62,012 bases of DNA from Rhizomucor pusillus (lineage: Eukaryota > Mucoromycota > Mucoromycetes > Mucorales > Lichtheimiaceae). Of this stretch, positions 46,601 to 59,173 are shown piece after piece (positions within the stretch are counted from its first letter, which is position 1; each line of letters opens with the position of its first letter). The stretch lies in assembly GCA_900175165.2 (NCBI GenBank), contig FWWN02000607.1, positions 1 through 62,012 on the forward strand, read 5' to 3'. A program made the position numbers and the translations under genes. The notes under the pieces were generated by a model that saw only the letters and a program-made list of their open reading frames with translations, was not told the origin of the DNA and did no database searches.

Positions 46601-46992
46601 AGAAGATAGGAGTTGCAAAAATAACCATTGCCCCAATTTGATCTTAGTGCTCAGCTTGCTTAGCATCACCATTACTCTTATTCTTAGAAACATGTTACAT
46701 ACTCTTGGCGAGGCAACGGGTATGCCGAATATCCGTATCTAAATGGCTAGTATCTCTCTGCGTGTTGTAGATGTTACGCATCAAAGAAGAGAGTTGATCG
46801 TTGCGGACATGGGGACGCGAGCGCTTACACATGCTTCTAGTTACACGCATATTGCAATTTAGCGGAATGGAGGCTTATCTAGGGGATAATTGACTGGGTC
46901 ATTCACGTGTTTTATATGCACAAATCTTCTACTCCAATCCTTTGTTGAGGAATACGTCCGCTTGATCCAATTGAAGCCGATATTTTCTGCTG
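43631..46992. other. Gene desert between two inverted MITE copies
   Basis: About 3.4 kb with only short frames. None (for example plus 43860-44087 or 44993-45355) has a recognisable domain, good neighbours or convincing splice sites. No transposase or reverse-transcriptase motif found. Probably old transposon debris. Confidence 0.45.
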
Positions 46993-47095
46993 TACACTTT
47001 TTTCCAAAAATTATGTCGCTGCGATTTGTCGTTTTGGTGTATAAATGTATTATAAAATTTCACAAAATGCGACATTACTTTTGGGAAAAAGTGTA
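46993..47095 (+). mobile_element. TA-flanked MITE, copy 2 (103 bp)
   Basis: Near-perfect hairpin element: left TIR TACACTTTTTTCCAAAAATT then ATGTCGC; right TIR (reverse complement) TACACTTTTTCCCAAAAGTA then ATGTCGC. It starts and ends with TA, as expected for Tc1/mariner-type insertion. The interior has no coding potential. Inverted relative to copy 1. Confidence 0.75.
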
Positions 47096-48634
47096 TGTAG
47101 CTGGTTTCCGGCCGTCGGATCAAAACGAGTACGTATGCAAGGATAGGTTGTCGTACATTGCTAAAAAGCAATTGCCGCGTCGTGTAACCCTTTACATATG
47201 CAAAATTTTTCTCTTTTTGTAGTTAATTGAGGTGGGAAACATCGTGATTTCAGAGATCAGCTAATTGATAGCAAAGGGATGGAATTATTAGCAAGCAAGC
47301 AGGCAGCGTTGAAATGCAAAAGGCACGTAAAGTTGTGACAACTGCAACTGCACAGACAGAATGATACTAGTGTGTTATGTTGAACAAAAGATGTAACTCA
47401 GGTCCGCATCACAACCAGTAGGGATGGAGCGAGTTCTTGTAAGACTTTGCATTTGATATTCAGGACGCAGCAGCATGCAATCTGTCAGAGTGCATCAATC
47501 TATGCAAAAGATCGTTGTGACACTTTTACGTGTTGTCTTGCACCAAATGCCGTTATCATCTAGCAAGAGTGCGTACTCTAGTTTGTTGACGATGTGGATA
47601 ACGCAGCATAGCTGGGGAAGAGGCATTTTTTCTGTTGGCTTGTTGACTGGAATTCCCGAGTAACTCACTCTCGGTTGCTGTCTTTAAAATGAAATCGAGG
47701 AACGGATGGCAGCACTGTGGATCAAAGAAATTTGCGCCACAGCTTTTTTTTGTCTTTGAGGACACAACGGTGGGGTGCACCATCCTTGCTCTTTGCGAAA
47801 TAAAGGGACGGTGCGGCGCCAAACCATGCATCTTCCACGTACACACACAATCTTATTTAGGAAGATATCTGGGTTTGCCCGGCGAGATGCCAATTGATGG
47901 GCGGGAAACCCGAGATATGCAGCGTTGCAGGATATGTAGGCTAGTCATCGCTTGGACTTCCCGTGGGGTTAGGAAACTCAAGTAGTAATTCTAATAAATG
48001 AGATGACAGACCAGCTAAAAATCGAAAGGCTGCAAGTGCCTGAGGACCCGACTCTCATTTCAAGAAGCGCGAAGGGCTCATAGCCGCGCCAGGGCGTGGA
48101 CCTCGCACGTGCATCGTCCATCCAGATCAAAAAGGTCCTGAAACACTTCGTCATTTTTAACGAGTACCTGAAAGATGCATGGTTAAGGCAGGGTGTTCAC
48201 TCCTTCCGAAACCCCTTGAGTACAGAAGAATAAAATTATTTTCGCTGGAACAAAAAAGGCTTGTCTTGTGGATCGCCAGCGTCGGGTCTTGGCAGCTCAG
48301 TTGGGCCAAGTGCGCCTGTTGCGGTAGTCCAAATAGGTCGCACAGAAAAGTGAACAAGCTCAATTTTGAGATGAACACAAAGCTCTTCTTCTTTTCGCCT
48401 TCGAAATAGCATCTTGTTTTCGCTTTCTCCCTTTTACGTATATCTTTAGCTATAGGGTCACCCCAAATAATCTCTGTTTTCTCGTTCTTGTCTTTTTTCT
48501 CTTTTATTCAACTCTTTGTGTGCTAGCCCCCTTCTTTCTCTTTCTATCTTCTTTCTTTCTCTCTCTCTCTCTCTCTTTTCTCTCTCTTATACACGCACGC
48601 ACAGCACAGCATATACAAACACGAAGCACGCAAG
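47096..48634. other. Intergenic upstream of the glycosyltransferase
   Basis: No supportable gene in about 1.5 kb. The last 170 bp are strongly pyrimidine-rich. Confidence 0.4.
48472..48600 (+). repeat. Pyrimidine tract with (TC)n microsatellite in promoter
   Basis: Almost pure C/T on the plus strand, including an uninterrupted CT repeat near 48556-48577, ending about 35 bp before the start codon at 48635. CT-rich core promoters are common in highly expressed fungal genes; similar tracts precede the genes at 21317 and 41229. Confidence 0.7.
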
Positions 48635-50520
48635 ATGATGCTACTCAATTACCCATTTGAGCTCGTCGCCCCAATGGCAGCCATCAGCTCCATCTTGCTT
48701 CTTTTGCTTGGTCCGCTGCTGATTCCACGCTTCTACCTGGTGTTCCTTTTGGTCTACTTTACTTGCTTTTTATACTCACAAATCAACCATGTCTTCAAAT
48801 TCTGGATTACCAGCTCAGCAATGCGCAGAACCATCCGCAACTGGAACCAATCTCAACGCATCAACAACGCCAACGACAAGTCCAGCGCTTCTGCGGCTTC
48901 CTCCGGTCCTGCTTCTCCTTCCCCTACACCGACGCGTGAACGCTACGCTGGTATCGTCGACGACGATCGATTGGAAGAAATGGAAGCTTCCCTGAAGCTG
49001 TATGAGGATTCTCATTTTGTCCACGCTTTCATTGTTCCCAACTATGCTGAACCTGAGGGACTTTTGCGAGACACCATTAAGCGTTTGGCGAATCATCGGT
49101 AATTGCTTAAAATTTCGCGCTATACTCGATTTGTCATCTCACCTTGTTCTTGGAATAGAAATGCTCAAACTAACTATGTCATCGTCCTCGCAATGGAAGC
49201 TTCCGAACTCGGTCACGAAGCAAAAGCAGAAAGCTTGGCGGAATATTTCAAGGATAGCTTCCTTCACTTTATTGTCACTGTCCACCCATCCGATATCCCT
49301 GGTGAATCTCGAGGCAAGGGCTCCAATGTTTCCTACGCTGCACGCGTCGCCTGCTCCGAGATGGTTCGCAGAGGTGTTGACCGTCGCCGCGTCATCTTGA
49401 CTGTATCTGATTCGGACTCTTCTATTCCTGAACTTTACATCAAGGAGGTAAGAACAAACTCAAGAAAGAGCAGAAACTTTCTGTCGCATCGGAGATGGAG
49501 CTAATTCGCTCCGTTTTCTGATTGTAGGTCGAAAAAGCGTTCGCTCAAGCCGAAGATCCTTACTTCTTGCTCTTCTCGCCACCCATCTTCTTCTCTCGTA
49601 ACTGCTTTGATGTTCCCGCCGCCGTTCGCATGACAGATATTACCTGGTCTGCAATGGTTATGTCCAACCTCAGCAATAGCCGTGGCATTGCCTTCCCCTG
49701 CTCGACGTATAGCCTCAGCCAAGTCCTTGCTGAGCGCGTTGGCTTTTGGGATACCGATGCAGATTCTGTCGGTGAAGACATGCATATGATGCTCAAGTGT
49801 TTCTTCAAGACTGATGGTATGGCGCGCTGCCAACCCATCTTTGTTCCAATTAACCTGACCAACGTTCAAACCAATGGCTACATCTCGAACATGTACGCTC
49901 GATTCGTCCAGGCCAAGCGCCATTACAACGGTGTCGCTGATGTGTCTTACACTCTGCGCAATGCATTTGGATTCCGAGAACCTCTTTCGACCGATAGTTT
50001 GGCTGCAAGCGTCGTAGCCAAAAAGTCTTCCATGTACGCCTCGCCAACCTTCTGGATCGACAAGCTCATCATCTGCATCAAGGTCCTGGAAGCTCACATG
50101 ATCCCTGTAACTTCTGGCTGGCTCATGTTTGCTGCTGTGCCTCTTATGCAGTTCGTGCTTTTCCCGCCGCACCCCATGGTTGCCATCGTCGACCCAGCTG
50201 ACAATCCTATCCTCACGTCCGACTTTTACGCAACTTTGTGGAACATTGTAAAAATCATCACTGTGTTTTTGCCAATTCCCTTGTTCGGCACTCTTGCCAT
50301 TTACGAGCACTTGCATCGCGTCGTCGACCGCGAACTCTTCCGCAAGGCAAAGAGCGAATCACGTACTTGGCGCAACTGCTTTGATTATGTTTCCCTGCCA
50401 ATTGCTGCTTGGATGTTCATGACTATTCCATCAACCATCGCCGCTCTCAAGCGCTTGTACAAAACTAACGACCAGTACATTGTCGCCGAAAAGTTTTTCG
50501 AAGAAGACGATCGCGACTAA
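48635..50520 (+). CDS. Membrane GT2-like glycosyltransferase
   Basis: Processive-type family 2 glycosyltransferase fold. Three exons: 48635-49098, 49159-49447 and 49528-50520, for 581 residues. Two N-terminal spans (AISSILLLLLGPLLIP, YLVFLLVYFTCFLY), a Ser/Pro linker, then the catalytic domain: HAFIVPNYAEPEGLLRDTI, VIVLAMEASE, LTVSDSDSSIP with the DxD metal site, GEDMHMMLKCFF with the probable catalytic acidic pair, and VQAKRHYNG, a diverged QxxRW. Two or three C-terminal spans follow. It lacks chitin-synthase domains, so the sugar and product are unknown. Similar proteins are found in other fungi as uncharacterised glycosyltransferases. The CT-rich promoter suggests strong expression. Confidence 0.82.
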
Positions 50521-51703
50521 TCTACGGTTTTTCCATTCAACCCACTCTGTTATCACGAACGCACACATGCATATACACGCTTTATCGGACTCTCGCTTCT
50601 CTCTCTGTCTCTCTATCTCTATACTCCTTTCCGTCGTATTATATCTCTCAATTCCCGGTTTTTTCTCTCTCACTTGAACTTATGCACAACGGAGCAAGAT
50701 CTCTCTCTCTCTGTGTCACTTTCTCTCTCGTCGTGCCGCTGCTAGATATACCTTTCTTACTTACTTGCCGTACTTACTTGTTTACGCTTAATACTTGTAT
50801 TTTTCCCTCTTACTCAATGCGCGCACTACAGAGAGAGAGATGGAGAGAGGAGAAAGGTTCAAGCGAGATTCTTCTTTAAAGAAAAATCCCTGTATCGTAG
50901 GCGTGTAGAAGTATTTGTTGTTTTTCCTTTTCCTTTTCTATCTAATTCTCTGTTTGCATTTAAGCTCGTACTATTTACTTTACCTCTTCTTCATCGCCTA
51001 ATGGACACTATCATATTAAAAACACGTATATTTTCTTGGTACTCATTTTAAACGAGGAAAACTTGCGATTGTTCCTACTTCAAAATTCTCCGTATTGCAC
51101 AGTGTATTACATCGTCTTTGCAGCAGAACAAAGCAAGTACACACAATCTGAAGTGCGCGTTTTCTGTCTAACTCTCGCGTGAACTTATTGTAACAATGTA
51201 ACTGACTTTTTTGTTTACAAGTTAACTTTTCCATACTATCCATTTTATGCACACTTGAAGCTTGCAGCACACGCATTGATGATGTTGTATGGGTTTCAGT
51301 TCTTTCTTTATTATTTGCTGATGCACGCGATAGAAACAAGTATTGCCACCATCTCGGGGCATCAGTTTCCCTGCCACTCGAATATTTGGTACTGCAATGC
51401 GTGGATTGCTGCGACATGCTCGGCATCGGTGACATGCAAACTCAGATAAGCATCTGCAGATGGAGAATATACTGCTAGACGGATGCTAACTATCCTCTTG
51501 TATTCCCTCTCACTTATTGCTGGAAAAAGAATCTTGGTGGGCTTGCGGCTTTGCGTGCTTTTCCTGATTCAGCGACAGATCAAGCAGGACTGCTGAGCGA
51601 TTAATGCCAGTAGTGACATGAGCGATTTAATGTTCTCATATAAATATGAATAAACGCGCTTGTAAATTATTTCAGTGATCCATCTGCTCTTTGTTGTTTT
51701 TGT
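50521..51703. other. Intergenic, CT-rich, no gene
   Basis: 3' region of the glycosyltransferase with further CT-rich patches (50595-50720) and the promoter of the ATPase gene. A 130-codon minus frame (51435-51043) was judged spurious. Confidence 0.45.
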
Positions 51704-54700
51704 ATGGACGAAAAGACAACTATCAAGTTTGACGACCTGCCGTCGACAGATATCGCTCCCAATTCTGATGGCAGGATCGGTCACAACGACAGTGCAGCGT
51801 GTAGCATCAAATCACTCCGGCGCACACCATCCGCGGCAACGCAGGCGATCATTGCTTATCGTACTCTGTCTATCACTGTCTCTGAGAACCAGCAATCCAA
51901 GGACAAACAGAAGCCCAAGAAGAAAAAGGATCTCGCTGAAGGTGAGCAGATTTTCTGGATCTAAATCAGACCATCTCTTCTCTTTTGCTAACAAATGATA
52001 AATAGACTTGACAGATGCAACCTATCACAAGCTCTCCGTGCTGGAAATCACGCAGCAGTACCGTACCAGTATAGAAAAAGGCCTTGATTCCGAGCAAGCG
52101 GCCAAACGTATAACGGAATATGGCAAAAATACCCTGACACCTCCTCCTAAGCGGTGGTTGCGCAAGTTCACCAGCTACTTTTTTGGAGGTTTCTGCGGTA
52201 TTCTGTGGATTGCTAGTATTATATGCTGGTATGATGGATCGATAAAATACATTGGGGAGCTCGTTGCGGCTAAAACACTTTTACGTATTTAGGCTATCTT
52301 GGAAACCACTTGGAGAGCCTACTCCCTCGCCGGTCAACCTGGCGTTAGCTATCGTGCTTATGGCCGTCATCTTCCTGCAAGCAACATTCAATGCCTGGCA
52401 AGACTGGTCAACAAGCAAGGTTATGCACTCGATTAACAGCATGCTGCCTACACAGACATTGGTTTTACGCGATGGCAAACAACAAACAATACCGGCGCAA
52501 GACCTTGTGCCTGGCGATATCGTGTATATCAAGATGGGTAACAAGATACCTGCCGATCTTCGCCTTGTTCAAGTTTCAGATGACTGCAAGTTCGACCGAT
52601 CAGTCTTGACCGGCGAGTCAGAGGCCATCCCGGGTACAGTCGAGGAGACGGACCCGAATGTTCTGGAGAGTCACAACGTTGCAATGATGGGTACTCACTG
52701 CCTGAACGGCTCAGCAGTTGGTGTGGTTGTCACAACAGGAGACAGAACGCTCATGGGTCGCATCACAAAGCTCTCGGCGTCCGATCTGAACCATCGTACT
52801 ACACTCCAGATCGAAATTCTGCGTTTTGTCATATACATTGCCACTGTATCCATCTCAGTTGGTCTTATCTGCTTGATTGCTTGGCTCGCATGGTTGCGCA
52901 GGGATTACCCGGGTTACTTGAGCGTCTCCAACGCACTCATCACTGTCATCAGCGTTATCGTTGCATTTGTGCCTGAAGGCATGCCTGTCGCCGTTACTCT
53001 TTGTCTGACTCTTATCGCAAGGCGGATGCAAAAAAGCAACGTGCTATGCAAGGTGCTGGCCACCGTCGAGACTTTGGGCTCTGTCAACGTCCTGTGTTCA
53101 GACAAGACAGGTACACTCACGGAAAACAAGATGACTGTCTCTGACTGTGGTGTCTATGACCACATCCTCGATGCTACATCTTGCCGCAATGCTATCCAAG
53201 GCAAAGGAACAGAAGCACATCAACTAGCACTCTTGCAAATCACCTCGGCACTCTGCAATGGTTCCAGCTTCGACCCAGAGACAATGGACAAGGAAGTCCG
53301 TCTGCGTACTGTTTTTGGTGATGCAACCGACTCGGCCGTCCTCCGGTTCGCTGGAAGTGCTAATCCGATGGCAACGGTTGAGCAAGTTCGTCAGGAAGCA
53401 ACCAAGATTTTCGATATCCCATTCAACTCCAAGAATAAGTGGATGCTCACGCTGCATCAGCCTACGACGCAGCGCTTGGCGGAATCATTGTCCTCCAAAT
53501 TAAACGCTGTAACTATGCAAGATTGGGTTCTTCTCTGCAAGGGTGCTCCGGATGTTGTTCTTCACAGATGCTCCTACGTTTTGCTGCCTGATGGAACTGA
53601 AGAAGCCCTAACAACCGAACGTCTGCAGACTCTGGTCAACATCCAAACGGAGTGGGCCCGCCAAGGCAAACGTGTGCTTCTGGTGGCTCGCCGAGTGATT
53701 CGCAAGGAGCAGCAAGATTCAGAGAACAGCGCAAATACATCCCAATTTGGCAGATGGGTCAATCAGATGAACGAGGAACTGACAGTTGTCGGAATGCTGG
53801 CTATCATCGATCCACCAAGACCAGAGAGTGCAGAAACCGTCAATATTTGCAGGAACGCTGGTGTACGCTTTTTTATGGTTACTGGAGGTAAATACATTAT
53901 CATGTCGAGAACTTGTGAATGCAGATTTACTTATTGTTGTCTTTTATTAGATTTCCCTGTCACAGCAGCTGCTATAGCACGTCAGATCGGTATTTTCTCT
54001 TCGGATCATTACAAGACTATCAAAGATCTGGATCCAAACCTTCCGCTGGACCAAGTCAAGCCATACGATCCTGTCGCACATATCAAGGACATTAAGGACG
54101 ATAAAGGTGAAGAAGAGGACATAGTTGCATCTCGTCAGACTACTTCGCTTTTGCTTTCTGGAACGGATATGATGACATTGAACGAATCGCAGTGGAACCA
54201 AGTCTGTCAGTTTGAAGAAATCGTTTTTGCTCGCACGTCGCCTGATCAAAAGCTGCGCATTATCAAGGAGTTTCAGCGTCGCGAAAACGTTGTCGCAATG
54301 ACCGGTGACGGTGTCAACGACGCACCCTCTCTCAAGGCTGCAGACGTCGGTGTCGCTATGGGTGGTGGAAGCGACGTAGCAATGGAAGCAGCAGATATGG
54401 TCTTGCTTGACAAGTTCTCGAGCATCGTGGTTGCCATCGAAAACGGTCGCTTGGTGTACGATAATCTCAAGAAAGTCATCCTCTATCTCATCCCTGCTGG
54501 TTCCTGGTCTGAACTATGGCCTGTGCTCTTGACCGTTTTCTTCGGTACCCCGCAAACACTGTCAAGTTTCCAAATGATCATTATCTGTGTTCTCACTGAC
54601 TTGCTGCCATCCATGGCACTCATGATGGAAAAAGCAGAGGCTGGTCTCCTCTCGCGTCCGCCACGTCGTCCCAAGCAGGATCGCCTGGTAAACTTGCGCC

Positions 54701-55218
54701 TGCTCTTGCACGCTTACACATTTTCTGGTCTCATCGAAATGGTCTCGTCCAACTTTATGTTCTTCCTGTATATAGGCATGAAAGGCATACCTCCCAGCAA
54801 AGTGTTCTTGGCTTTCAACAACATGACAAATCCAGATGGATACATGGGCTTCAGCGCAAGCGAAATTCAGTCCTTTATCAATACAGCGCAGAGTATTTAC
54901 TTTGTCAACCTGGTCATTTGCCAGTGGGGCAACGTTTTGGCAACTCGTACCCGACGACTATCCATTGTGCAAGCCAATCCTCTGTGGGGTCCCAACAAGA
55001 ACTGGTATCTATTTATTGCCATGATCTGCTCGTTCCTCATCGCTATCATCATCCTGTACGGTCCTGCGTTCAACATTTATCTCAACACGTCGCCTATCCC
55101 GGTAGAGTTTTGGTTCATTCCTTTTGGTTGGGCTGCTTTGCTCTTGCTGGCAGATGAAACTCGCAAAGCACTTGTCAGAAGATACCCAACCAGTATTCTT
55201 GCAAAACTTGCATGGTAA
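51704..55218 (+). CDS. Na,K-ATPase-like P-type ATPase (type IIC, alkali-cation pump)
   Basis: Plasma-membrane cation pump similar to animal Na,K/H,K-ATPase alpha subunits and to fungal ACU ATPases. Four exons: 51704-51941, 52006-52228, 52293-53887 and 53951-55218, for 1107 residues. Actuator loop LTGESEAIPG; M4 FVPEGMPVAVTLCLTL; phosphorylation site CSDKTGTLTENKM; nucleotide domain CKGAPDVVLHRC; TGDFPVTAAAIA restored by intron 3; hinge MTGDGVNDAPSLKAADVGVAMG; ten spans. Key differences from animal pumps: M6 reads CVLTDLLPSMAL, keeping the second Asp of the animal DLGTD motif but with Cys at the first Asp position. The animal beta-subunit contact region is not conserved by eye. Potassium or sodium uptake is plausible. 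Confidence 0.92.
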
Positions 55219-55995
55219 CATGAATTTCATTGTCCTGTATAACTAGTTAACTTGTAGTACGTTTGCTTGCTTTGTTTCAGCTTTTATTGATTTATCCACC
55301 ATTATTAAACTAACATACTCAGCAAATACATCATTTATATTTAAAACCTATTATGCAGTGACATTATTTTTCGTTTATCAATAAAAACGGTGACTGGCCG
55401 ATATATCTGATGTTTTTGCCGGTGAGCTCTTTGCAGGAGTAAGTTATAAGGTGTAAACCTTTTTCCGAACAGAACCTTGGCGTGCCAAGCCTGTATGTCC
55501 AGCAACACGTTTTCGTAGATGTAGAAAAATTTCTAGACCTGTTAGTTGTTAGCAACATTCAAAAGCACCTATAACTTTGATATTCGATATCTGGTTGCAT
55601 TGCTGCAGTCTATTATCTTGATGATAAAGAGCAATCGAAGCAAACCTTTTTGTATCTCAAAATACTTAACGGGTAATCTTTCCTTTCTACCAGGTGCGAT
55701 AGCTTGTTTCTGTTATATTTTCAATTCGTTATCTTGCATTTCTTTGTAGCTCTCACCATTGCATGTTACACGAGTATGCAATGTAGATGATCTGGCGCTT
55801 ATTGCCCCAAAAGAACCTGCTTCTCGCAGTTAGTTTGGCATTGGACGATATATTGATCGTTCCAGCTGACCAAACAAGGCAATTGCGAGCACTGTAGCAA
55901 TTTGCTCCTGTTGAAGGATATATATATATATTTGTAAGATGTCAAAAAATATAAAGTGTTTACACAATAGCACAAACATTTACAGAAATAAGAGA
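55219..55995. other. Intergenic between convergent genes
   Basis: 3' ends of the ATPase (plus) and amino-acid transporter (minus). AT-rich, including TATATATATATATTTG at 55919-55934. No gene seen. Confidence 0.45.
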
Positions 55996-58564
55996 CTACT
56001 CTGAAAGCACATCTCGACCAAGTCCCAGCATGGTTAGATCGTAAATGATCATGAAGACGACGGATACACTGAGCAGAATGCTTGATACAACAGCCACGTA
56101 GAATGGATTTAACCACGGCCGTGGTTTGAATGCCATAAAGTGTGGCTGCTCCTCTACATGTTCTTCTTGTATAATTGCTTGCTCGTTCTTTATGTCACTG
56201 TCTGTCACAATGATACCAGATGGTGCGACAGCAGAGTTGTTGCGTAGGGAAAGGTTGCTGCAGATAAGGTTGGATGCAATGCGGTTGCTTTGAGGTGATT
56301 TGACGATGCGCGGGGAAATGTCAGCTTGCGGAGGCGAGGAGGGGGATTCTTCTACTTTCGGTGTGATGCCGAGCCCTTGCGCGGATGCGAGTGTGGTTGT
56401 CGTTGGTCTTGATTCGTTGCTGGTGCGGGGGCGCGGCGAGTCCGGCACTCGAAGAATATTCGGAGAGCCCTGCGGGCTGGCTGCAGGGACTTGCAGAGTT
56501 TCAATGTTTGCTTGGGTGTCTTGTCTAAGCACAATGGCTGGCGGCGGATTGTCTGATCTAGGCGATCTGGGTGATCTAGGAGAGCGTCCAAACGAGAGAG
56601 GGGAGCCGGGATACGACTTTGTAATACCTGATTGTTCCATGCGACTTAGTCGTGATTGATAGAGGTTGCTCGTACGTCGCAGAGAAATAGACTTGTTCTC
56701 TTCAGGAAAGTACATGGAGACATCATCGGGTTCTTGAGGGTTCTTTTCGGTGATCTCCTCCACAACAGATGCCTTGTACTTGCGGGAGGCAAAGTATAGG
56801 ATAAACGGTAAAATGAAGTTCACGGTCTAAAGATGCAACGTATGGTTAGAATAAAAACGCTGCTTAGGACGTCGCGGACAAGACGTACCGATTGGAAAAA
56901 TAGACTGCTCCAGTTTTGGATAGTGCCGACATAATCTTTAGTTTGCAGAGGACTAAATCCAAATATGATCCTTGTTAGTGCTATTCATGTAGCAATCTCA
57001 CACAGTTATGATGGCACTCACATGCAGACAAGCCAGGGTAGAATGTTTGACAAGAAGACCGCAAGGTTGTTGCCACATATTTGCCCGCGAACAAGGTTTT
57101 GGCGAATAACAATGGTAAACACCGGGATCGAGGTCACAAGGGCACAAATTGGGAATAAATAAGTGGTTACTAGAGATGCCGTTGATCCTACACAGATTTT
57201 TCTCAACATCCAGACTTGAAAATGGCCGCCGATAGCGAGTGTCTAAATCCGTTTTACCTTTGGTGCTAAGAATAGCCAATATATCGCTGCTTGCACTCAT
57301 TTGATATGCCATGGCACCAAATACGCCTGAATATACAAATACGGAAAAAGAAAAAAAGAAGTCTAGCTGTTAGCCACCCCTTTGTTTGTTGTGTTTCACA
57401 AAACTATAAATCCCATTTACCGAGCATAATGTACATGATCGTAGAGATAACCACAGAGATACTGAGGCACCTGTGAATATTGACTTGGGGCTTGAGATCG
57501 TTCACCCACGTAGGAATCTATGCAACGATGCAATCTGGTGTAAGTTTCCAAACAAGATAAACCGTAGATTTCTTCCGTTGCTTACGGTAGTGATGTAACT
57601 GTAGTTGAAGATAACAATGCCAAGTACAAGGGCGGAATTGGGACCAGAAGCGGGCAAACGCGAAGTATCTAGACCCTCTTGACAAAACGCTACGATCCAC
57701 TGTATGAGGATAGCGCAAAGAACTATAAAGGAGGTCATTTGGACAAAAATGTTTTCAACCAGGGAAAAAAATCCAAGCGGAACAACCATCAGCGCCGAGA
57801 TGAGATATCCAAAAGTGAAGATGTAGTAATCATCGCTGGAAAACGGCGAATTGCCCAGTGTCGTATGCTCTGTAATACAATACCATCGGCCAGGCGAGAT
57901 TCCTAAACCGCATGTACCATTGAATAGAGTCAAAAGCATGCTATCCATAGTCTACCAATAAACGTACTTATGTGTGAGAGAAAATGAAAATATAACAAAT
58001 AACGTAATTTCAACAGCGTACCTGGGCAGAGAGGACAATGCTAGCAATGTTGACCGCCTGAAGAGCTAGAAAGAGGACGATTTGGAAAAAGTAATGATAT
58101 TTCTTGCCGAGCATCAATTGCGCAACAGTTGTAAATTCCACTTTGGCCTGTATCGTCATCTTTGATGAGTGCCTAAGCTCATGATAATCAATTAGACTTC
58201 CTATGTACCTGGAATCGCTCGTTGCCTCGGATGCTTGATAGAACCTCGATAACGAAGAAGGCGGCAAAAGAAGACAGTATGGCTACGGCAAGGAATACGA
58301 ACATGGGCGCAACCCAGCCTGTCTGTTTAACAACGTCAAAAGTTAGCGATATCTAACTTTGACGGGCGATTGAGACCGATAGGAACGGCACCTGTTGAAA
58401 CAAGGGTGGAATCGTTGATAAGCCGGGTCCCTTGATTTGATCAGTGTGGTGTGAGTATTTGATTGTGGAATCGAAGGAGGTAGCAGCAAGCTTACAGTCA
58501 TGGACGAGACGAGGAGTGCGATGCTTCCAAAGGAGCCGATGCCTTTCGCTTGCTCTGATGACAT
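55996..58564 (-). CDS. Amino-acid transporter (AAAP/SLC38-like)
   Basis: Polytopic transporter of the amino-acid/auxin permease superfamily. Start ATG at 58564 (MSSEQAKGIGSFGSIALLVS), then GPGLSTIPPLFQQTGWVAP, the canonical first-span region. About ten exons follow, all with in-phase GT-AG introns (for example 58564-58496, 58430-58392). Spans include FVFLAVAILSSFAAFFVIEV, FFQIVLFLALQAVNIASIV, NPFYVAVVSSILLSVSVVF. A long cytosolic insertion of roughly 190 residues, rich in Ser/Pro/Arg, with three SPR repeats (SPRSPRSPR), lies before the last span, unusual for plain AAAP carriers. The expected length is about 600. Substrate not identifiable; vacuolar Avt-type or plasma-membrane roles are both possible. 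Confidence 0.85.
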
Positions 58565-59173
58565 GGCGCAAAGTAAGTGAATGCAGATAGCGAAAGAAGC
58601 ACGAAAAAGCCAGCCAAGTTAGCAAGGAAGATCCAACTTTTAAAGCAAAGGGCGCCTGGCCGTTTCAAATGCGAACAAAATGAGTAAATACCACCATATA
58701 TGGCAAAGAAGATTGGAAAAAAATTAGATGCACATCCGGTTTGCCGAAAGAGCGCAGAAGCGTTTGTGCCACAGACGATCCTCGCAGATTTCAAGATTGT
58801 TGTATTCGCATGGACGACGCCTTGTTGTCCCCATGGCATACAAACATACCATCTTTCTCCTATTGTGTTTCACATAGCTTTATGGCATCATATGGCCAAG
58901 CTTAGGGGCAAAAGAAAGTTCGATATCATCCTGAAACGCATACAAAACAAAGCTGCAAAACAAAAATCAAACAAAGAATATGGCCATCTACATCAAAAGC
59001 ATGCATAGCCTCGGTGCTGCTATACTGAGAGGGACACAACACGGGGACAGTAGTATGCTCAAAACACCATAATATTGGGTCAATGCAGCAAACTGCTACC
59101 TGGGTGAGCACGAGACCTTCGAAAATCTCCTTTTCCCCGCGCCGCTTATACGGCAGGAATCCTTTTTGCACGA

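Noticed and set aside
46890..47222. 110-codon plus frame containing KCIIKFHKMRHYFW
   Set aside because: This is a translation of the MITE; the same peptide appears in copy 1 on the other strand.
51043..51435. 130-codon open frame on the minus strand between the glycosyltransferase and ATPase
   Set aside because: Composition looks like antisense of an AT/CT-rich spacer, no domain, no promoter context, no splice signals.
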